Shown here one piece after another: positions 9,477-18,892 of a stretch of DNA of 64,000 bases. A model generated the notes under the pieces. It was not told the DNA's origin, searched no databases, and saw nothing but the letters and a program-made list of their open reading frames with translations. Position 1 is the first letter of the stretch, and each line of letters begins with the position of its first letter. Source of the DNA: Teredinibacter sp. KSP-S5-2 (GTDB lineage Bacteria > Pseudomonadota > Gammaproteobacteria > Pseudomonadales > Cellvibrionaceae); NCBI RefSeq assembly GCF_032773895.1, contig NZ_CP120416.1, forward strand, positions 3,246,001 to 3,310,000. Direction: 5' to 3'. A program made the position numbers and the translations under genes.

Positions 9477-10880
9477 ATGATGTTAACAACCTCCAGGCTC
9501 TTCGCAATTTGCAGCCAAGCCCTGCTATTTGTCGCACTGCTCGGTCACGCCGGCAGTAGTTATTCGGCAACACGGGACGAACTGAACCAATCTTTTATTG
9601 AACGTTCAGCCAGCATATATCAGTCTCAAGCAAAAAAAATTCCGTCGCACCTGCAAAACCTGCCGGATATTCGTTCCGTGGAAAAAAAGGTGCGCGGCTT
9701 GATCAACGATGACAATCCCCTACTGGCGGTACTTACCATAGCGGCCAATATTTCGGTGATTGAGCAAAATATTGACGAACCCTTTGTCGTCGACCTGACA
9801 TGGTTTTTGTATCAGCAAAACGCCAAGGCCGTAGCGGATAAAATTTACTACACAGCAAAATCCGAAGCCGATGATATTGCGCTTTCGCGTATTACCTTCC
9901 AACTGGCGAAGTACTACTTCCTGAGAGGGGACTGGAACAAAACATTATTGACCTTACGTATTGTGGATATCAACGCGGCCTTAACATCGGACGAGATTGA
10001 TTACTCCAACTTAATGAAAGGCATATCGCTACAACGGCTTAGAAAGCATAGAAAGTCGGTAAAATTTTACGATGCAATCGAACCCAATTCCCCCTACTAC
10101 ACGATTGCCCTGCTCAATAAAGCGGTCGCCTACCTGCGTCAGGAATGGTGGACCGACGCACAAATCGAATTACAGAAAGCAATCAAACATGAAGAGGCCA
10201 ATAAAAACGACCAGTTTGCTGACCGTCTTTACTTAACCCTGGGTTTTTCTCAAATTCAATTCGAGTTCTATCGAGATGCACGGGAAACATTTCGTTCTAT
10301 CAGTATCGAAGGCCCCTACACCAATCGCGCACTTCTGGGCATTGGTATCTCCGCCATGCACCAAGGGGATTTCGTCGGGGCGCTAAATGCCTTCAACATA
10401 CTAATCAATAAAGGCATTGATGCTCCATCAGTACACGAATCACATTTATTGTCCCCTTTTGTTTACGAAAAGCTTAAGCAAAACCGTGTTGCGTCAGCAA
10501 AATATTCCGAGGCCATTGCCTATTTTCAACGGCTTTCATCAGAGTTGGGAAGTCAGATTACGCAACTAAACCAAAATAGAGTACTTGAACTGGCACAAAC
10601 CCAAATACACCAAAACACCCAACTGATTCCTAGCGAAGCACAATTTTCTTCTATCGAATTTCCGGCAGAGCCATTAAAGAACATCGCCAGGATTCAGGCA
10701 ATGAAACAGCTTCCCCTGTCAGCAAAAGAACAACAGCAGTTAGATGCGTTACTCAACCAGTACCTTGCATTTACCGTTGGCGAAATTTCTGCCCAACTCG
10801 ATGACAAACAAAATATTTTTAACAGCTATTTGAGCCAATCACGATTCGGCCTAGCCAAGCTTTATGATGAAAACAAATAA
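9477..10880 (+). CDS. Exported TPR-type protein of unknown function
   Basis: 467 residues. An N-terminal signal peptide (hydrophobic LFAICSQALLFVALLGHAGSS, likely cleavage after SYSA) is followed by helical repeats of TPR type; blocks around residues 120-300 show the typical alternation of small and aromatic residues. No catalytic motif is seen. It is the first of four closely packed genes encoding exported proteins, and it overlaps the next one by 17 nt. Such TPR proteins often scaffold envelope complexes; the partner is unknown. It is not a recognised T6SS core component, although it follows clpV by only 137 nt. Confidence 0.75.
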   Translation: MMLTTSRLFAICSQALLFVALLGHAGSSYSATRDELNQSFIERSASIYQSQAKKIPSHLQNLPDIRSVEKKVRGLINDDNPLLAVLTIAANISVIEQNIDEPFVVDLTWFLYQQNAKAVADKIYYTAKSEADDIALSRITFQLAKYYFLRGDWNKTLLTLRIVDINAALTSDEIDYSNLMKGISLQRLRKHRKSVKFYDAIEPNSPYYTIALLNKAVAYLRQEWWTDAQIELQKAIKHEEANKNDQFADRLYLTLGFSQIQFEFYRDARETFRSISIEGPYTNRALLGIGISAMHQGDFVGALNAFNILINKGIDAPSVHESHLLSPFVYEKLKQNRVASAKYSEAIAYFQRLSSELGSQITQLNQNRVLELAQTQIHQNTQLIPSEAQFSSIEFPAEPLKNIARIQAMKQLPLSAKEQQQLDALLNQYLAFTVGEISAQLDDKQNIFNSYLSQSRFGLAKLYDENK

Positions 10881-13680
10881 ACCTTTTTCAGCGTTAAAAC
10901 TCAGCATCGCGATATCCAGCTCCATGGCGCTTATGTCTTGTGGTTCAAATGAGCCACAAAAAGCAACACTGCGTGATATCGATTTTACGGACAAATCCAC
11001 CTTGCAGGCAGATGTTTTTGTTAAACCAAAAACAGAAGACGAGATCAAGCAGGCGTACTACAACTACATCCAAAGCGCGTCCAAAGATGAGACATCGCGA
11101 CAACAGGCCATTAGTCGTTTGGCACAGATGGAACTGCAACTGAGTAACCGCCTGATAAAAGAGAGTAAAGAGGAAGACGACTTAAATTCTGACAGGCTGT
11201 ATACGGAAACTCTGAACAAAACCATTAATCTGCTCACCACCTCACTCAGGGACTACCCCAAAGCCAAAGGTAACGACGTATTACTCTATCAGTTGGCCAA
11301 AACCTACGATCAGGTTGGGGAACACAATAAAGCCATAGAGGCCTTAACCCAATTGGTTAAGAACTTTAAAAATTCTGTGCATTATCCCGAAGCACAGTTC
11401 CGTATTGCGGAAAATGCATTTGTGACCGGTGATTACATCACGGCAGAGGATGCATACACAGAAGTCATCATGTCACCCGATAGTGACCGTTTTTATGAAA
11501 AGGCATTTTTCAAGCGCGGCTGGACTCGGTATAAACAAGAGCTTTATGTGGAATCGGTGGATGACTACCTGGAATCCCTAACCATACACAAGTTCGGTGA
11601 TTACGATGCCCTACCCGATAATGAGAAGAGCTTATTTGATGAGTATTTCCGCGCAATCGGCTTAGCCTTCTCTCACCTGAATGGAGCGGAATCACTGCAA
11701 AGCTATTTTGCCAGTTCATCCAACTTCCGGTATCTCTACCATACATATCGCGTTATCGCCGACATTTACCTGAAGCAAGAACGCTACTCCGATGCGGTAG
11801 AAACACTGAATCAATTTGTGACACAACATGCCGACTCAAAACATGTTCCAAGCGCAAAGCTGAGTATTATTCAGATCTGGCAGAAAGGTGGCTTTGCCAA
11901 ACGTGTGCACACCACTGTGGACGACTTTTATCTTAGTTATCATCCCAAAAGCGATTATTGGAAAACCAATACCGACCCGGATATTGCCAAGAAAACCAAA
12001 ACAGCCTTACGTGATTACATCGTAAAAGAAGCTTCTTTCTATCATTCCAAATATCAGAACAAAGGTAAGAGCGAAGATTACCAAGCAGCCAAAACCTGGT
12101 ATGACCGCTACCTGGAACACTATTCATCTTATTCACGGCAGGACAACATATACGGCTTGTATGCGGAGCTACTGTACCGGGCGAAGGACAATACCGGCGC
12201 ATTAAAATACTTTGAGCTTGCGGCCTATGATGGAGAAATTGTTCTGGATAAAAAAGCCGCTTACGCCACGGTGAGCATATCCAATAGTCTATATAATCGC
12301 GCACAAGGCGAACAAAAAGCCGCGCTACTGGATAAACACATTCGATACGCAAGTCTGTATACCGAACTTTATCCAACTGACGAAAAGTCGACGGAAATTG
12401 CAATTAATGCCGCTCAGCTTTCATTTAACAGTCAGCAGTATGACCAGGCCATTAAGCTGACCGAAGCGTTACCTGAAACCATTACCAGCGCGCAAAAGTA
12501 CACATCGAATTTAATTAAAGCTCGTTCTTACTTCGAAACGAAAAATTTTGCTGACGCAGAAGCAACTTACCAGACGATGCTGTCAGACAAATCCGTCAAC
12601 CGTAATCAGCGAGCAAGCATTCGGGACAATCTGGCGCTTTCTATTTACCGACAAGGTGAACAGGCTAAAGAACAAGGGGATATTGCTCAGGCATCACATC
12701 ATTTTGTACGAGTGTCAGATATTGCTCCCAACTCCGATATCGCATCTTCCGGTTTATATGATGCTATCGCCCTGGCCATGCAACATGAGTCCTGGCAAAA
12801 CGCGATTGATTTTATCAACCGCTTTAAGCAACTTTACCCGCAGCATAAATACACTAATGACGTCACTCGCAAGCTGTCTGTAGCCTATTTGAAATCCAAT
12901 CAAGGCGGTAAAGCAGCCAGGGAGTTCGAACGTATTTCCTCGTTTGAAGATAATTCAGAAGTTAAAATGGCAGCACTGTGGCAGGCCGCAGAGTTGTACG
13001 AATCAAAAGGCGATACCGAGTCAGCAATTCGCTCATATCGAAGCTACGCCCATAGCTATAAGAAGCCCTTCCCCCAGAATATGGAAGCCATGCAAAAGCT
13101 TACCGAGCTCTATGCGAAACAAGGCGATAAAAACAAGCAGCACTTTTGGCAGTTAAAGATAGCAGGGGCTGAACGCCGGGCACAAAATGACGAAAAAACC
13201 GAACGAACAACGTTTATTGCTGCCTCGGCCACACTGGATTTAGCCACCCAGAGTAGGCAAGAATATACGCGCAGAAAACTGGTTGAACCCATTGCAGCCA
13301 ACTTGCGTAAAAAGAAAAAGCTAATGCAGGATACAATCAAGTTATATGGTCAGGCCTCTTCTTTTGGTCTTGCGGATATCACGACTCAATCAACTTTTTC
13401 AATTGGCGAAATATATCGGGACTTCTCCAAAGCGTTGCTGGAATCCGAGCGGCCGAAAAACCTTTCGGAAGATGAACTGGAACAATACGAAATTCTTCTG
13501 GAAGACCAGGCATTTCCATTTGAAGAAAAAGCCATTGAATTTTACGAAACCAACCTGGCACGTTCACGCGAAGGGCTTTACAACCCATGGCTGAAACAAA
13601 GCCGGGAAAAACTGAAAGAACTCTTCCCTGTGCGATATTCCCGCGAAGGAAAACTCGGAGGGTATACTGGAAATGAATAA
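10864..13680 (+). CDS. Large TPR lipoprotein
   Basis: 938 residues, a predicted lipoprotein: the signal sequence ends in LMSC with Cys26 as the lipidated residue. The residue after Cys is Gly, not Asp, which favours sorting to the outer membrane. Nearly the whole mature protein consists of TPR-like helical repeats; clear examples are LLYQLAKTYDQVGEHNKAIEAL and HYPEAQFRIAENAFVTGDYITAEDAY. It resembles the long TPR proteins found beside Tol/Exb-type proton channels in gliding-like and envelope systems, but no such channel gene is adjacent. It overlaps its upstream neighbour by 17 nt and its downstream neighbour by 8 nt. Confidence 0.78.
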   Translation: MMKTNKPFSALKLSIAISSSMALMSCGSNEPQKATLRDIDFTDKSTLQADVFVKPKTEDEIKQAYYNYIQSASKDETSRQQAISRLAQMELQLSNRLIKESKEEDDLNSDRLYTETLNKTINLLTTSLRDYPKAKGNDVLLYQLAKTYDQVGEHNKAIEALTQLVKNFKNSVHYPEAQFRIAENAFVTGDYITAEDAYTEVIMSPDSDRFYEKAFFKRGWTRYKQELYVESVDDYLESLTIHKFGDYDALPDNEKSLFDEYFRAIGLAFSHLNGAESLQSYFASSSNFRYLYHTYRVIADIYLKQERYSDAVETLNQFVTQHADSKHVPSAKLSIIQIWQKGGFAKRVHTTVDDFYLSYHPKSDYWKTNTDPDIAKKTKTALRDYIVKEASFYHSKYQNKGKSEDYQAAKTWYDRYLEHYSSYSRQDNIYGLYAELLYRAKDNTGALKYFELAAYDGEIVLDKKAAYATVSISNSLYNRAQGEQKAALLDKHIRYASLYTELYPTDEKSTEIAINAAQLSFNSQQYDQAIKLTEALPETITSAQKYTSNLIKARSYFETKNFADAEATYQTMLSDKSVNRNQRASIRDNLALSIYRQGEQAKEQGDIAQASHHFVRVSDIAPNSDIASSGLYDAIALAMQHESWQNAIDFINRFKQLYPQHKYTNDVTRKLSVAYLKSNQGGKAAREFERISSFEDNSEVKMAALWQAAELYESKGDTESAIRSYRSYAHSYKKPFPQNMEAMQKLTELYAKQGDKNKQHFWQLKIAGAERRAQNDEKTERTTFIAASATLDLATQSRQEYTRRKLVEPIAANLRKKKKLMQDTIKLYGQASSFGLADITTQSTFSIGEIYRDFSKALLESERPKNLSEDELEQYEILLEDQAFPFEEKAIEFYETNLARSREGLYNPWLKQSREKLKELFPVRYSREGKLGGYTGNE

Positions 13681-14308
13681 TCAATACAGAACGATAAAAA
13701 ACGTCACGTTTGTCCTGACAATTGCCTTGGGGTTATTTGCCTGTTCATCGACACCACCAAAAGATAAGGCACCGGAGAAAACAGACGCGCCAAAGCAACA
13801 GATAACAGAAATTCCAACACAGACGTTATCACCTCTCGATAAAGCACAATTTGAAGAAGCGATTGAAAGCCTCAATAACAATCATCTGAAGATTGCCAGA
13901 AAAATGTTGAGAAAGCTGAACAAGGATTATCCCAACCACTCCCTTATTGTCAGCAATCTGGCAACAATCGAGTATCTGGAAAATGACCAAGATAATGCGC
14001 TTAAGCTAGCGCAACAGGCGCTGACACTTAACCCTCAAAATGCCCATGCGCATAATATTCATGGTTTGATATTAGTGAACCAGGATAAAATTAAAGAAGC
14101 GGAATTGGCTTATCAGAATGCCATTAAGTACGATGATAAATATGCCGAGGCATACTACAACCTGGCACTGATACAAGATACCTATTACCAGGATATCGCC
14201 CTGGCGCTTAAATATTACAAAGCGTATTTGGTTTTATCGGGGTTTAAAGATGAAGACACTAAATCCTGGATTCAACAGCTTGAAGCTTCCCTGGCGAATA
14301 AGGAATAA
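13673..14308 (+). CDS. Small TPR lipoprotein
   Basis: 211 residues with a lipobox LFAC (Cys24), a Pro/Lys-rich linker, and then about three TPR units (residues 60-190; for example NAHAHNIHGLILVNQDKIKEAE and AEAYYNLALIQDTYYQDIA). The arrangement resembles PilF/NlpI-type outer-membrane TPR lipoproteins, which assist assembly of envelope machines; homology to those specifically is not claimed. It overlaps the large TPR lipoprotein gene by 8 nt and is followed 6 nt later by a small exported protein. Confidence 0.75.
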   Translation: MNNQYRTIKNVTFVLTIALGLFACSSTPPKDKAPEKTDAPKQQITEIPTQTLSPLDKAQFEEAIESLNNNHLKIARKMLRKLNKDYPNHSLIVSNLATIEYLENDQDNALKLAQQALTLNPQNAHAHNIHGLILVNQDKIKEAELAYQNAIKYDDKYAEAYYNLALIQDTYYQDIALALKYYKAYLVLSGFKDEDTKSWIQQLEASLANKE

Positions 14309-14314
14309 CCGGCA

Positions 14315-14560
14315 ATGCGCATTTTACTCATTACATTTCTACTTATTCTTAGTTCCATCAGCTGGGCCGAAGATAAAATCGAACTAAAAACCATCAAAAT
14401 CAAGGGCAACAAAGAGCTACCCAAAATTTTGTATGTAGTTCCCTGGCAAGAGTCTGTTGCAAACAACAAGAACGAACAAAAACTGGAATTGCATGATTTT
14501 TTTGGTGATCTCTATGACCCGCTCACGCCCGAACCACCAAAAACCTCATTAGAAAAGTAG
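14315..14560 (+). CDS. Small exported protein of unknown function
   Basis: 81 residues. The signal peptide MRILLITFLLILSSISWA precedes a short mature domain of about 63 residues with the segment KIKGNKELPKILYVVPWQE and an acidic, Pro-rich tail. Its place at the end of the TPR set, 6 nt after the small TPR lipoprotein, suggests it works with them. I recall similar short proteins beside TPR and proton-channel genes in other gammaproteobacteria, but I cannot name a family. It ends 41 nt before the converging gene at 14,602. Confidence 0.65.
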   Translation: MRILLITFLLILSSISWAEDKIELKTIKIKGNKELPKILYVVPWQESVANNKNEQKLELHDFFGDLYDPLTPEPPKTSLEK

Positions 14561-14601
14561 CAAACGGTGTTATATAAACTGGGAAGAGGTGTAAACCGCG
14601 C

Positions 14602-15852
14602 CTAAATGACTTTTGCCCGCGTATTTAGATATGGCTGATGAATATTGAGCAGGGCCAACTCTAACGCTGCAGCATGTCTTTGACGCTGTTTGCCATGTTG
14701 AATTGATTCCAATAAATACTCTTCAGTAATGAGGTGCCCCATAAAATAGCGCTTACCGGTTGAAAAATACTGACCGTATTTTTGCCATACTCCGGCAATT
14801 TTTTCGACCGTTGGAAACGGTAGATTTTCATCGTCATCCAATGCGACAAAAGCATCGTCATCGTGGTAGCGAAGCTTCTCATCCAGGTCGGGAATATCCG
14901 TTGCCAGCCCATACTTAACCAAGTCAATCCCGGTTATTACCGAAAAAGCTTCGCCAGCAACCCTGGCCATACCCGGCTCCTGCATCTGGGCAATAACCCA
15001 GGGTAACGCTTGCGGATCACCAAGAATCCGGCTAGCCACGATCACATGCCTTTTATTGTTTGGCTGTGCAGCCATTAAAGAAATCCACTCCCTCGCCTTA
15101 TCTATTGACAATACCCTGAATGCAATTTCAATCGCATTCTGCTGGTATTCTCCGCCGTCAATCACAAATTGTTTTAATTGCTCCATATGCGATTGATCAC
15201 CGAGCATAATTGATGACCATAAGCCAGCAAACACAACCGACTTGTCTGCGTCCTGTAACGCCAGGGGTAAGATATGGGACAAGTCTGTACGTTTAAATTC
15301 GCCAATGGATCGAATGGCTCGCGCAAACAACGGCTTATTCTGCCGACAATCATCCCTTTCCAGAATTTTATCCAACTGCTCTAACGGGTTTTCTCCACGT
15401 AGTGCACAAACGTCAAGCGCCAAACGTTTATGATCAAAGTTTTTACTCATGAAGAATTTTTTTATCCAGGTGTGGGAGTACTTTTCCTTGACCCAGGCAA
15501 AAGCCGAAACTAACGCAGGAAAAGTTTCTTCACTATGTAAGCCACACTCCACCGCTTTCTGGATTTTCCACACATCCAGGCAACGCAACGCAGTGACTGC
15601 GGCAACAAACACTTCACCGGGCTCTTCCAAATCCAGCGCAGCTTCACAGACCGCCCAGGCATCTTCCGGCGCAGTCATTATGCCGTCTAATTGCTGTTCA
15701 ATACGATTTTCCAGATCCATTAAATCTTCGGACGAGTAATGCGGTTGTTCTAATGCAACTTTTCTAAGCACCCAAAGAAAAGAAGCTTCGTCCACGTAAC
15801 GTTCATAGATTTGTAGAAACGGCGTAGTATGTTCTGAGGCAGACAAACCCAT
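14602..15852 (-). CDS. TIGR02270-family HEAT-like protein (T6SS accessory)
   Basis: 416 residues, alpha-helical, with HEAT-like repeats in which Ala/Leu-rich helices recur. The C-terminal part contains FSVITGIDL followed later by GKRYFMGHLITEEYLLE. The same C-terminal layout occurs in the second copy at 16,511-17,857 (LNLITGASL, then GQRYRNGKLYSPRELL). This is the pattern of the TIGR02270 family, found almost only in T6SS clusters alongside DUF2169 and DUF4150 genes. The biochemical role is unknown; a scaffold for effector loading is plausible. It is the last gene of the leftward effector module. Confidence 0.8.
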   Translation of the reverse strand: MGLSASEHTTPFLQIYERYVDEASFLWVLRKVALEQPHYSSEDLMDLENRIEQQLDGIMTAPEDAWAVCEAALDLEEPGEVFVAAVTALRCLDVWKIQKAVECGLHSEETFPALVSAFAWVKEKYSHTWIKKFFMSKNFDHKRLALDVCALRGENPLEQLDKILERDDCRQNKPLFARAIRSIGEFKRTDLSHILPLALQDADKSVVFAGLWSSIMLGDQSHMEQLKQFVIDGGEYQQNAIEIAFRVLSIDKAREWISLMAAQPNNKRHVIVASRILGDPQALPWVIAQMQEPGMARVAGEAFSVITGIDLVKYGLATDIPDLDEKLRYHDDDAFVALDDDENLPFPTVEKIAGVWQKYGQYFSTGKRYFMGHLITEEYLLESIQHGKQRQRHAAALELALLNIHQPYLNTRAKVI

Positions 15853-15923
15853 TTTGTTTACTCAATATAAAAACTAGTCTCTAACATGATATGCAATGAC
15901 AAATACAAATGCTGAACAGCAAA

Positions 15924-16481
15924 CTAGTTCACTTGTACTGAGCCTCCCATAATACGATTTACACCGGTAGAGCGGTTTAGAAGATATTTACCACGAATAG
16001 ATACTTTGCCATTTTTATTCAGCGAAATGCTGGCATCACCACATTTAAGCACCACTTCTTCTTTTGCTTCAATGACAACACGATCGCCATCCGCATAGGC
16101 AATCGGTTCTTTCGCCTCACCTTCCTGCTCTGTTTTTTGTTGAGCAGGATGCTTAGGTACTTTAGTGATGGATTCACCCATCTGTAAATTATCAAGAAAA
16201 TTATGCAACGGATTATGAATAAAGCCAATTAATACGGGCGTCATTTCTTGGCCATTGACGAACAGTAAACCAACCTGCCTTCCAATATGCTCTGTAGCAA
16301 CACTTATCGTGGACAATGCCGCAAGAGGGCCGATATCCTCACCCAGGCTGTATTCCACCATCGGCTGACCATGATCATTAATAGACACAATGGTCCCAAT
16401 CACAATTTCATTGGATTGTTTTGCCACCGTCTGAGCCAGCTCACTGTCACTGGAGATATTGGAAGTTTCAAAAGAAGTCAT
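15924..16481 (-). CDS. DUF6484-type T6SS accessory protein (copy 2)
   Basis: 185 residues. An N-terminal small beta domain (IGTIVSINDHGQPMVEYSL, later PVLIGFIHNPLH) is typical of DUF6484. The C-terminal strand ASISLNKNGKVSIRGKYLL resembles the last beta-helix strand of the VgrG in this locus. It is a paralogue of the protein at 23,477-23,962. It lies between the two TIGR02270 genes. A role at or near the VgrG spike is inferred from the shared tail and the location. Confidence 0.75.
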   Translation of the reverse strand: MTSFETSNISSDSELAQTVAKQSNEIVIGTIVSINDHGQPMVEYSLGEDIGPLAALSTISVATEHIGRQVGLLFVNGQEMTPVLIGFIHNPLHNFLDNLQMGESITKVPKHPAQQKTEQEGEAKEPIAYADGDRVVIEAKEEVVLKCGDASISLNKNGKVSIRGKYLLNRSTGVNRIMGGSVQVN

Positions 16482-16510
16482 AATTCTCGTCCGTTAGTGT
16501 GCCTCAAAAT

Positions 16511-17857
16511 CTAAATTACTTTTCCCTGAAAACACCATGTGCCATCTGGAGGAAACCCTCCCCCCTGAAGCATTTGGTGTAACAGATTAAGCTGTCTTTG
16601 TTGGGTATATATCAATTCATCTGGAACAAAAACCGCATCGAGCCCATAGCGAGCCATCAGTTCGTAGTGAGCAAACTCTCGTATATCATAGGGGGTTTGA
16701 TTATTAACTAAATTCGATAACAATTCCCTTGGCGAATAAAGTTTCCCATTACGATATCGCTGACCGGTTTGAAAATTCTGTTTATTGTGCTCCAGCCATT
16801 GCTGCCATAGCGCGGGGTCCAAAGATAGCTGATGAACTTCTCCACCGTAGGGTACGCCATCAATATTCTTCGGTAATTCCCCTTTAGCGTAAGCTTCCAG
16901 TTCATGTTCGAAAAGCTCAGCTTCTTCCACATCGTCAGGAGTATGAACGTCTTCATATAAGCTTGCGCCAGTGATCAAGTTAAGCGCCAATGCCGCTGTG
17001 GGCGCATAGTCTGGATGCTTTAGATACCCTAATAGGCTCGGCACCGACTCCAAGCTGCCGAGCAGCCCTAAAGCCAATAGAGCATCTTCGCTTGCCGTTC
17101 CTTTTTGCGCGGTAGCCGTTAACATTTTTGCATGAGAAGCATTGCCAGCTAATGCAAAGGCCAACGGAAGTTTTTCGAGCAATGCCTGATTGGACACCAG
17201 CGGTTGAATATGCCCATAAACCAAAGACGTAATCAGCGCTTCCTGCAAATCGTCTGTCTTTTCTGTAGTGCATATCGAAGTAAGCGCAGCAGAATAATTT
17301 TGCTTATTTTTTTTGTCACATAGCCTTAATGCTTCAATAACTCTTTTCTTGGCTTCATCGTCCAGTTTTGGTAATGCGGATAAAAGCAGCTCAGCGTTAT
17401 CTCTTCCTTTATGGGCAATCGCCTGGGCAAACACAGGGAAAAGCTCTGTCTTACCAGACGAATATACTTTAACGAATTCAGGAAGCCAATCGGCCGGACA
17501 TTCCCACTTCAAGGCATCCGCAACGGCATCCACCTTTTCCTGATCTTCGAAATCAAAATCGCTCCAGAGCTTATTCAAGCGATCAATAAGTTTGTGCCGG
17601 CAAAAGATTCGAACAATGACATGCAGTGTACTCGGGTCAGCATCTTCCAAAGCATTGAGACAGACTTTAACTGCCAGTGTCTCGCCCACCATTAACGCAT
17701 CTAAATGCGCTTCCAAAGCGGTATCGACCTGTTGAACCTCTTGCCAACCGATCTCTTTATCCCGCAACCAATTGGTTCGCGTCTCATATTGAAATGCCGC
17801 TTCCTCCAAATGTTCAATATAGAGTTCTTCACGGAAAGCTTGATAGTGTATTGCCAT
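16511..17857 (-). CDS. TIGR02270-family HEAT-like protein, second copy
   Basis: 448 residues, helical repeats, paralogous to the 416-residue protein downstream. The conserved C-terminal signature is ALALNLITGASL followed by GQRYRNGKLYSPRELL, then a segment describing 'FAHYELMARYG'. Both copies sit in one transcription direction with DUF6484 between them. The two copies have diverged strongly, so the duplication is old or they were acquired together. The function is unknown; the family association with T6SS is established. Confidence 0.8.
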   Translation of the reverse strand: MAIHYQAFREELYIEHLEEAAFQYETRTNWLRDKEIGWQEVQQVDTALEAHLDALMVGETLAVKVCLNALEDADPSTLHVIVRIFCRHKLIDRLNKLWSDFDFEDQEKVDAVADALKWECPADWLPEFVKVYSSGKTELFPVFAQAIAHKGRDNAELLLSALPKLDDEAKKRVIEALRLCDKKNKQNYSAALTSICTTEKTDDLQEALITSLVYGHIQPLVSNQALLEKLPLAFALAGNASHAKMLTATAQKGTASEDALLALGLLGSLESVPSLLGYLKHPDYAPTAALALNLITGASLYEDVHTPDDVEEAELFEHELEAYAKGELPKNIDGVPYGGEVHQLSLDPALWQQWLEHNKQNFQTGQRYRNGKLYSPRELLSNLVNNQTPYDIREFAHYELMARYGLDAVFVPDELIYTQQRQLNLLHQMLQGGGFPPDGTWCFQGKVI

Positions 17858-17867
17858 TTACTCAACC

Positions 17868-18887
17868 TTACCCGTAATGAATATCAACAGATTCAACATC
17901 ATGGAAGTTTTGATCCAACAAGGTGTAGTTACGCCAAATCAGACTCAATTGCATTGTCCTCGTATTCACAATCACCGTATCCAAGATTGTTGGCAACTCC
18001 ACAGTTCTTGCTTTTAATTGAACAACTGCAATGGGGGCTCTTCTAACCGGCAGCTGGAACTGCAGTAGTCCTCCCGCGGTCATATTGGAAATTGAAATCA
18101 CCTCGTTACCGGAAAAATAGCTGGGAGCAATCAAGCCTTCACTCGCTCCGTTGTAAAAAAATCGATTAAAATCTTTTGGCAACATCGGGCTGCGATTCTT
18201 TTCCCATGCTTGGTCATATGTCCCAGCATAGGCAGCACGCGGTTGCCAATGAGGAAGCGTAAAGCCGCAACCAACGGGTGCGGGCGTATCATGTACATCT
18301 TGAATTAAATCATCCGGGTTTTCGATATTGGGCAGCGGCATGGGGGCATCCACATGCTTTAACCCTTTTTTATAAAAACCCTTGCCGACGGTATTACGAG
18401 CCTCAAACCCTTGTTGGGATAACTCTTCATAACGCTTATCCCAGCCACCAAATGCATTTTCATAGGTCAGAGGCATTGACTCAAACGGGGTAACATCGGA
18501 GATCGCATAGCCGATACTTTGTTTTATCCAATGACGGTTGCCAATCACACCCATGCGCTTAAACAAATCGCCAGCTTTTATTTCAACCAACAAATGCGTA
18601 ACCGGTCCTCGGGTTGAGATGGCATCACCTATTACTGCAACATCCGTAGTGGATTTAAAAAACACGCACTCTGGTTCGTAGATATAGCTGGAATTTTCCG
18701 GGTCACCGTAATGTTCACCCGCCAAATTTACCGGTAGCTGTTCTTTAGAAAATTTGAGAATGCCATCAGGAAAAATATCGAAGGTCGCTTTAATAATAGG
18801 CGCAACCAATGGTCGAAGCTGCTCATCATTAGTAAAAAGCGCTTCAACTTCGCATGCGGTATTATTATTAATTTCTGCTTGAGCCAT
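17868..18887 (-). CDS. DUF2169-family protein, T6SS effector-loading accessory
   Basis: 339 residues. Hallmarks are the N-terminal LVAPIIKATFDIFPDG, then GDPENSSYIYEPE, a central NAFGG and 'RNTVGKGFY' region, and PVGCGFTLPHWQPRAAYAGTYDQ. These match DUF2169 proteins, which are encoded beside vgrG, PAAR and effector genes and are thought to help load effectors on the tip. It lies 10 nt upstream of a TIGR02270 gene and 5 nt downstream of an immunity-like gene, within the same leftward operon. Confidence 0.85.
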   Translation of the reverse strand: MAQAEINNNTACEVEALFTNDEQLRPLVAPIIKATFDIFPDGILKFSKEQLPVNLAGEHYGDPENSSYIYEPECVFFKSTTDVAVIGDAISTRGPVTHLLVEIKAGDLFKRMGVIGNRHWIKQSIGYAISDVTPFESMPLTYENAFGGWDKRYEELSQQGFEARNTVGKGFYKKGLKHVDAPMPLPNIENPDDLIQDVHDTPAPVGCGFTLPHWQPRAAYAGTYDQAWEKNRSPMLPKDFNRFFYNGASEGLIAPSYFSGNEVISISNMTAGGLLQFQLPVRRAPIAVVQLKARTVELPTILDTVIVNTRTMQLSLIWRNYTLLDQNFHDVESVDIHYG

Positions 18888-18892
18888 AACTG

